NCBI GenBank assembly: GCA_038123735.1
Contig: JAYPAP010000117.1
Location: forward strand, 1 to 12,084
Reading direction: 5' to 3'
From: REDI01 sp038123735
GTDB taxonomy: Bacteria; Myxococcota_A; UBA796; GCA-2862545
DNA length: 12,084 bases
Shown here: positions 7,441 through 12,084 of the stretch, piece after piece
Position numbering within the stretch: position 1 is the stretch's first letter
How the letters are laid out: each line of letters starts with the position of its first letter
Notes under the pieces: generated by a model
What the model was told of the DNA's origin: nothing
Database searches by the model: none
Seen by the model: the letters and a program-made list of their open reading frames with translations, nothing else
Program-made: the position numbers and the translations under genes

Positions 7441-8226
7441 GCGTCACCTGCATCGGCGCGAGCAAGCTCTCCGAGAAGGAGATGGAGATGTTGCTCCCCG
7501 CGCTTCGCGGGCCAGACCCGCCCGAAGAGTTGCAGCCCAATGGCTTGGCCGTCGTTGGCCGCTGCGAGGAGTTGGCCGCAGGCGAGGCTTAGGGTGCGTT
7601 CAAGGTCATCGTCCGCGGATACACTCGGGATGATGTGCTGGGCGATTGTGGGGCTCCAATNNNNNNNNNNCCCGCAATTGGAAATCGGCGAATGGATCAT
7701 TCGATGTCGGCGCCATACGTCCGGGTCGTGGGGCGTGCTCGGGGCGCGGGTAGACGAGCGTAGTCTGGTGTGATGCAACCTGGATCTCCCCATAAGCCAG
7801 GCCAAACCCAGAGCGTACTTGGGCTCGAAAGCCGGAAAAGACGTGGTGGCCGCGCTGCGAAAAGCGGGCGTATCGCTGCGCCAGGCGCGGGTCGCTCGGT
7901 AGCAGGTGCAGGTCAACCCCACATGTGTCGTCAACAATGCAGATCTCAAGCGGTGATTCGCTGACCGAATACAAGACTCGGAATGGTGCCTCGGCAAATA
8001 CTCTTGACGGAAGGCTTCTGGAAATCGCCAAACGGCGTAGGTGAAAGCCGCATCGTGACCATTCTACGGCCGTCCATGTCCCAAGAAATAGCCCAACGAT
8101 GATGCATGGGGTTTGCGCAAAGCCGACCCCGACCGCAATGGCCAGGATGCTCGCGATGACAGTTTGAACGCCTCGGCTGGTTAGTCGAGTGCGCATCGAG
8201 TCGGCGTCCACAACATCATGCTTCAT
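7437..8226 (-). CDS. DUF58-family membrane protein, interrupted by an assembly gap
   Basis: DUF58 proteins accompany MoxR ATPases and TgpA transglutaminases and are thought to act at the inner membrane; their biochemical role is unproven. From the ATG at 8226, 185 codons run to the gap at 7661-7670: a LTSRG entry motif, two adjacent membrane helices at about 19-55 (separated by FAQTP), then the beta-rich region and NDPFADFQLR, which normally leads into the DUF58 signature (LREYRPGDxxRxIxW). The signature itself is lost in the gap. Another 73 residues follow in a different frame (WSPTIAQHIIPS, DDLERTLSLACGQLL, AIGLQLFGR, HLHLLLGELARAD), matching the end of the short DUF58 type. Summed length is 258 residues against roughly 300 for such relatives, so perhaps tens of codons are missing. 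The start overlaps the moxR stop (ATGA), and the TGA at 7437-7439 overlaps the next gene's GTG. Confidence 0.88.
7661..7670. other. Assembly gap (10 N) inside the DUF58 gene
   Basis: Ten consecutive Ns. Frames before (ending at CGG G) and after (resuming at TGG AGC) disagree; a missing length divisible by three would join them. From the family pattern the missing piece should encode the DUF58 signature and could be about 100 nt or more, so 10 is a placeholder. Confidence 0.95.
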
Positions 8227-9164
8227 AGAGGGGAAGGGACGGTCTTGAGTATATCTTTAAGCTGATTTTCCGCGTCTAACGGATGGGATGGAGGGATTTG
8301 CCACCGCACCCGGTGGGCGATGACCGATGGAGCCACCGCGATGACATCCTCAGGGATGACGTGGGGGCGACCATGGCTGAGTGCCCACGCTTGTGCCGCT
8401 CGAAATAACCACTGAGTGCCTCGGGGAGAGACGCCTCGAAGGAGGCCTGGGGCCCGCCGAGTGGCATGGACAAAGTCAAGGATATACTGCTTAATAAGGT
8501 CGCTCGCGGATACCGAAGATACCCTGTTCTGCAACTCAAGGACTTGTGTGGTGCTCAAGACAGGCTCAAGCGGCGGCTGCGGGGCGGCGGATAACGTCAT
8601 GACGTCAAGCTCGACCTCGGGTGACGGATATCCAATGGAGATCCGCATTAAAAACCGGTCGAGCTGCGAGTCCGGAAGTGGAAACGTCCCATCGAGGTCG
8701 AATGGATTCTGCGTAGCGACGACGAAGAATGGCTTGGGGAGAGACATTGGAGTGCCATCGATAGATACCGAGCCCTCCGCCATGGCCTCAAGGAGTGCGG
8801 ACTGGGTCTTGGGGGAGGCACGATTGACTTCGTCGGCAAGGATGATGTTCCCGAATAACGAGCCCGGGTGAAAGACCAGGTCTCCGGTTGTCGGATTGGG
8901 CGCTTGGAATCCAAGGATATCTGCTGGCAGCATGTCCGCGGTGAACTGCACGCGACGAAACTCACCACCTACAGTCTGGGAAAGGGCGAGGGCGAGGGTC
9001 GTTTTCCCGACACCAGGCACGTCCTGGATGAGGAGATGTCCACCGGCAAGCACGCAGGTGACGGCGAGGTCTACCGCGTGTTGTTTACCTTTGAGCCGCT
9101 GCCCCAAGGCAGCCCGGAGGCCAGCTATGGCGCGTGTCAGTGACTCAGAGGTCGACGCGTTCAC
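8223..9164 (-). CDS. moxR: MoxR-family AAA+ ATPase
   Basis: Cytoplasmic AAA+ ATPase of the MoxR class, thought to act as a chaperone that activates or assembles partner proteins, usually encoded beside DUF58 or von Willebrand-factor proteins. The 313-residue length is typical. Visible motifs are Walker A VPGVGKT (Lys54), the RRVQFTADMLPADILGF stretch after it, Walker B ILADE (Asp111, Glu112) with NRASPKTQSALLEAM, sensor 1 Asn153 in VVATQNP, and the arginine finger Arg170 in PDSQLDRF. The C-terminal lid (RGVSPRGTQWLFRAAQAWAL and the PEDVIAVAPSVIAHR stretch) is present. All catalytic residues look intact. The start is GTG at 9164, overlapping the lipoprotein stop as GTGA; the Shine-Dalgarno match is weak (GGA only), which suits translational coupling. 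The stop overlaps the DUF58 start as ATGA. Confidence 0.95.
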   Translation of the reverse strand: MNASTSESLTRAIAGLRAALGQRLKGKQHAVDLAVTCVLAGGHLLIQDVPGVGKTTLALALSQTVGGEFRRVQFTADMLPADILGFQAPNPTTGDLVFHPGSLFGNIILADEVNRASPKTQSALLEAMAEGSVSIDGTPMSLPKPFFVVATQNPFDLDGTFPLPDSQLDRFLMRISIGYPSPEVELDVMTLSAAPQPPLEPVLSTTQVLELQNRVSSVSASDLIKQYILDFVHATRRAPGLLRGVSPRGTQWLFRAAQAWALSHGRPHVIPEDVIAVAPSVIAHRVRWQIPPSHPLDAENQLKDILKTVPSPL

Positions 9165-9631
9165 TGTCCGACTTGACCCGCATAGGTGCCTTGCGTGGTG
9201 AGGGTGTAGGTGGCGCCGACTGGAATTTCGGGGTGGTCGGAGAGAACGATGGAGAACACCTCGGTGCCATCCCAGTCCACACCCTCAGGCAATTGCGTCT
9301 CGCATCCGCCGTTTTGCTGATAGATCGCTTCGCCATCGATCTTCCATCGCACTTCGAATCCATCGCGAAGCTCGCCCCAAACCACGGATTGATAGTTGAT
9401 GGAGCAGCCTGAGATGGTGCCTTTGGCGAAGGTCTCATCGCCGATGGATAAGTTGACCGAGGCGGTGTTTGGAACGAAGTTCAGCCGGTAGCGGAGGTTG
9501 TCTGACCAATCCTCTGATCCATCACGATTCAGGTTGATGTCCCACTCAAATGCTTGTGTGTCATCTGCTCCACAGGCAGGCATGAGCGACGCCGCCAGCA
9601 ACAACAATCCAATCGATTTCAGTCCGCGCAT
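9161..9631 (-). CDS. Small lipoprotein of unknown function, first gene of the MoxR operon
   Basis: 156-residue predicted lipoprotein that I do not recognise. A short positively charged start (MRGLKS) and hydrophobic stretch lead to the lipobox LMPAC with Cys20 as lipidation site; the +2 residue is Gly, so outer-membrane sorting is likely by the usual rule. The mature part is probably beta-rich (FEWDINLNRDGSEDW, LRYRLNFVPN, GFEVRWKIDGEAIY) and has two more cysteines, 76 and 110, that could form a disulphide. Its alternating pattern suggests a small periplasm-facing beta-sandwich, but that is only an impression. The ATG at 9631 has GGAG about 10 nt upstream (TTGGAGAG). Its stop overlaps the moxR GTG by 4 nt, so it is expected to be made together with the MoxR-DUF58-transglutaminase set. 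Confidence 0.82.
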   Translation of the reverse strand: MRGLKSIGLLLLAASLMPACGADDTQAFEWDINLNRDGSEDWSDNLRYRLNFVPNTASVNLSIGDETFAKGTISGCSINYQSVVWGELRDGFEVRWKIDGEAIYQQNGGCETQLPEGVDWDGTEVFSIVLSDHPEIPVGATYTLTTQGTYAGQVGQ

Positions 9632-9781
9632 CGGTTCTGCTCTCCAACATGTTTATCGATTCGGCATCATAGCCACTTAGACGGGGATGCGCCGGGGACA
9701 TCCTTCAGATACACATCAGTGCCCTCGGAATGGAGCGATGGTGTCTCCGAGGGGAATGCTCGGTTTTAATGGAGTTTTTTC
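9632..9781. promoter_or_regulatory. Divergent intergenic region: promoters of the MoxR operon and the STAND/TPR gene
   Basis: These 150 bp separate two outward-facing genes, so promoters for both strands must lie here or in the adjacent coding ends. For the minus strand the best -10-like box is TATGAT at 9671-9666, about 35 nt before the lipoprotein ATG, but no convincing -35 box sits 16-18 nt further out. I see no clear sigma-70 promoter for the plus strand. The ribosome-binding site GGAG (9771-9774), followed by six Ts and one C, precedes the GTG at 9782. Confidence 0.45.
9722..9753. repeat. Inverted repeat CCCTCGGA / TCCGAGGG upstream of the STAND/TPR gene
   Basis: Perfect 8-bp arms at 9722-9729 and 9746-9753 around a 16-nt spacer. 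It ends 28 nt before the GTG at 9782 and lies in the divergent control region. It may be an operator for a dimeric regulator or a hairpin in the 5' leader of the STAND/TPR gene. There is no T-tract for termination. Confidence 0.4.
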
Positions 9782-12084
9782 GTGGCAAAAGAAGCACAAC
9801 AGTTCGTGGCCCGTGAATCGGATGTGGGCTTTCTTCAGGACCAATGGGCCGCCGTCAGTGGCGGAAGCACACGGATCGTGCGCTTACAAGCACCATTTGG
9901 TGGCGGGCGGCGTGCCGTCGTCGGTGAGTTCATGCGTGGAGTGTCTCAGGGGGACAGTCCGCCGCTGATCTGGCGGGTGGTGTGCCTTGAGCAAGAGAAT
10001 GGCATGCAATGGCTCGTTCGTATGTATGGCTCGTTGATGGCCACTATTTCGAGCAATGTCATCCAGCGCGGCAAGGTCGAGATGATGCTGAACAGTCAGC
10101 TCCCGAGCCAACCACCACGTGTGCAAAATTGGTATCAGGAATTCATCGCGGGCCTGAAGGAAGCCAAACCGAATCAAGAAAATGGCAGCATCAGCCTGCG
10201 CATGCCTCGCGATAATCCGCTTCTTGGACTGGTTGAGGTCGTGGCGGGCTTAGGGCGCAAGCAGCCCATCGTGCTCGACCTACAGAACGCAACCGCCGTA
10301 CACAGCCTTGCCCTCGCTCAATTCTTGGAGTGCTTGCTGCATGAGGGAACTGAGCGTGGCGTGCAGGTCATGGTCATCGTCCACGATGATGAAGAGTCTG
10401 ATGCGACGAAGGCCACTTCTCCGCTGCCGCTACTCGACTTTTTCGAACGAGCGGCCGCTCCAGAAGGTGCCGGTAGCGGCCTGGTGTCGCGGGCCCTGGA
10501 TCCATGGGGTGCGGAGGAGGTTCAGCAATTCCTCGACACGCGCGAACTTGGTGGCAATGCGGCACGGCTCGCAGAGATTGCTGGCGGTCGTCCTGGTTTT
10601 GTCGCCGAGCTTATCGATGTTCTCGCCCAGCGGGAGATGAGCGACTCCGACCTTACGGACGTCACGTTCGCATCGCTTACCCCCATCGAAGCTGATGCTT
10701 CGAAGATCACGGAGCAAGAGGGTGAAGCGGCGGAGGGTCAATCTCGTCCGGCCACCGCAGCGGATGCCAAGCGCATTGCCTTCCTCGGCGCCCTTCTCGG
10801 CCAGGGTTTCCCAAGCGGCTTGGTCGCAGATATGGCTGGATTTACCCGTGATAGCGTCGACGATGTTGTGGACTCGCTGGGTGAGTTGCTCGAGGAGATG
10901 CAGTTCTCTAATGAGCTTGGTACCTGGATTTATCGGTTCAAGCGTGGTGCTTGGCGCGAGGGCGTGCTTGAAATGCACCAAGACGAGGAGTCGCAGCAGG
11001 TGGCTCTACGTGTCGGTGTGTTCATGGAGCGGTTCCTCGTTCCGCGCGGGTACGGCTTCATGTCGAAGACCTCGAAGATTTACGCGGAGGCGAAGGCCTA
11101 TCGTCGCGCAGCGGTGATGCGGTCGATCCTCTTGTCGAACGATGCTCCTGATATGTGGGGATTAGCCTTCGATACGATGGCGCACTTTGACGAGGTTGCC
11201 TGGCCGGACCAACTTCGGCGAACCGTCTACATGAACCTCCTGGATCGCCTGATCGTGAATGGGGCCGTGGAGACGGTTGAGCGCGTACACACCGAGGCCA
11301 CCGAGTGGGCCGCGAAGACCGAAGACCGTGAGATGACGGCGTGGCTTCTCCTGGCAGGGAGTCGTTTGGATGCTCGTCGGCAAGACTTTTACCGTGCACG
11401 GGATCGAGCTCAAGATGCGCTCCGGCTGTATACGGCGATGGAGAACAAGAATCGTGCTGCCGAGGTCCAAAATCACCTCGCGAGTGTGGAGTTGCAAGAC
11501 GGGAATCCCAACGCGGCGCTCGCCGCTGTCGACGAAGCGCTCGCATTGGCCATCGTCGAAGGGGAGAACGGCGAAAAAGTGGTTCCACCAAACGTATTTG
11601 CAACAGCAGAGCAGATTCGTGGCCTTGTCGCGCGCCGAGCGGGTCAGATCGACGACGCGATTGGACACTTCCAGAAGGCGAACGAAGCTGCTGGTACAAC
11701 GGGGCTGGCGCAGTTGGCCCTTGACTCTGGTCTTTCGTACAGTGAGGCGTTGCTCGCAACCGGCCGGACCAAGGAAGGACGCGATGCGCTATCGCGGGTC
11801 GTGGACATTGCGGCTCAGCTCCAAAACCCTGTTCGTGAGCGCAATGCACGGGAACTGTTGGCCCAAGCCGAAGGCAGCCTTCAGAACTTCGATGCGGCGG
11901 TTCAGCATGCGACGCGCGTTCTGGACCTGACGCGCAACCTCAAGTTTGAACGTGCACTCCCTGTGGATTTGTACAATGTAGGGTTCTTCCTCTACGCATC
12001 CGGAAAGCCATCAGAGGCCATCACCTACTTCCGCCAAGCGCAGCAGGGAGTTGGTGCTCTCGGCGAGCACCCGGTGGTCAAGGA
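9782..12084 (+). CDS. STAND/AAA_16-type NTPase-like protein with degenerate P-loop and TPR-like repeats (3' truncated by window)
   Basis: The frame is open for all 767 codons to the window edge with no stop. Residues 8-20 (FVARESDVGFLQD) match the AAA_16 entry motif. The P-loop position reads APFGGGRRAV (37-46) with Arg43-Arg44 where Lys-Ser/Thr is expected, and the Walker B region IVLDLQNA (163-170) keeps Asp166 but not the second acidic residue. EIAGGRPGFVAELIDVL (265-281) matches the GGNPxFVEELL motif of AAA_16/MalT-like STAND proteins. A winged-helix-like segment (330-397: RIAFLGALLGQGFPSG, LVADMAGF, YRFKRGAWREGVLE) follows, then helical TPR-like repeats from about 515 to the end. No kinase, DNA-binding or membrane segment is visible. 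STAND proteins normally act as signal-responsive scaffolds; here ATP binding or hydrolysis may be lost. The GTG at 9782 is supported by GGAG 7 nt upstream and an in-frame TAA at 9767-9769. It is divergent from the MoxR operon; its partner is unknown. Confidence 0.85.
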   Translation, partial: MAKEAQQFVARESDVGFLQDQWAAVSGGSTRIVRLQAPFGGGRRAVVGEFMRGVSQGDSPPLIWRVVCLEQENGMQWLVRMYGSLMATISSNVIQRGKVEMMLNSQLPSQPPRVQNWYQEFIAGLKEAKPNQENGSISLRMPRDNPLLGLVEVVAGLGRKQPIVLDLQNATAVHSLALAQFLECLLHEGTERGVQVMVIVHDDEESDATKATSPLPLLDFFERAAAPEGAGSGLVSRALDPWGAEEVQQFLDTRELGGNAARLAEIAGGRPGFVAELIDVLAQREMSDSDLTDVTFASLTPIEADASKITEQEGEAAEGQSRPATAADAKRIAFLGALLGQGFPSGLVADMAGFTRDSVDDVVDSLGELLEEMQFSNELGTWIYRFKRGAWREGVLEMHQDEESQQVALRVGVFMERFLVPRGYGFMSKTSKIYAEAKAYRRAAVMRSILLSNDAPDMWGLAFDTMAHFDEVAWPDQLRRTVYMNLLDRLIVNGAVETVERVHTEATEWAAKTEDREMTAWLLLAGSRLDARRQDFYRARDRAQDALRLYTAMENKNRAAEVQNHLASVELQDGNPNAALAAVDEALALAIVEGENGEKVVPPNVFATAEQIRGLVARRAGQIDDAIGHFQKANEAAGTTGLAQLALDSGLSYSEALLATGRTKEGRDALSRVVDIAAQLQNPVRERNARELLAQAEGSLQNFDAAVQHATRVLDLTRNLKFERALPVDLYNVGFFLYASGKPSEAITYFRQAQQGVGALGEHPVVK

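Noticed and set aside
10430..10981. Open frame of 183 codons on the minus strand
   Set aside because: Antisense to the same STAND/TPR gene, with no recognisable motif and no ribosome-binding site support.
11058..11849. Open frame of 263 codons on the minus strand
   Set aside because: It lies fully antisense to the STAND/TPR gene, whose frame is continuous and shows family motifs; the antisense product is Arg/Pro/Ser-rich with no domain, as expected of a shadow in GC-rich DNA.
1..12084. tRNA, rRNA, CRISPR array, insertion sequence, prophage or toxin-antitoxin pair
   Set aside because: No cloverleaf-like sequence, regular repeat-spacer pattern, transposase motif, terminal repeat or small paired ORFs seen by eye on either strand.

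Overview
This looks like a piece of a chromosome from a GC-rich, Gram-negative bacterium, probably an environmental genome or metagenome assembly. Two lipoprotein signals and a signal-peptide aminopeptidase point to a diderm cell. The combination of a MoxR/DUF58/transglutaminase operon, a CusF-SCO fusion and a large AAA_16/TPR protein suits Myxococcota or Bradymonadia-like 'deltaproteobacteria', but that placement is inference and no marker gene here fixes it. Two runs of exactly ten Ns are scaffolding gaps, and both interrupt genes.

Layout. Positions 1-1290 (+) hold the C-terminal part of a UvrA excinuclease subunit, followed 28 bp later by a carbon-nitrogen hydrolase (1319-2056, +). Convergent to these, and only 9 bp away, is a secreted M1-family zinc aminopeptidase with a C-terminal HEAT-repeat region (4507-2066, -). 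A 259-bp intergenic stretch (4508-4766) carries a good intrinsic terminator and three further inverted repeats.

From 9631 down to 4767 (-) runs a tightly packed five-gene operon: a small lipoprotein of unknown function, a MoxR AAA+ ATPase, a DUF58 membrane protein, a TgpA-like membrane transglutaminase, and a lipoprotein fusing a CusF-like copper-binding domain to an SCO1/SenC domain. The first four genes overlap by 4 nt at each junction (GTGA, ATGA, GTGA), so translational coupling is likely. The SCO gene follows after 26 bp. The MoxR-DUF58-transglutaminase core is a recurrent gene set. By family knowledge it acts in the cell envelope: MoxR is thought to remodel or activate partners, DUF58 is a membrane-anchored partner, and TgpA carries a periplasmic Cys-His-Asp transglutaminase-like site.

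Divergent from this operon, across 150 bp, starts a large gene (9782 to the window end, +). It is open for all 767 codons visible and lacks its 3' end. It encodes a STAND/AAA_16-type protein with a degenerate P-loop, a helical/winged-helix region and TPR-like repeats. It is easy to miss because no stop codon lies in the window.

I see no rRNA, tRNA, CRISPR array, insertion sequence or prophage. The two things most worth a second look are the apparent pseudo-ATPase STAND protein divergent from the operon, and the operon itself with its unassigned lead lipoprotein and copper-chaperone tail. I do not see convincing evidence of a wholly new system.
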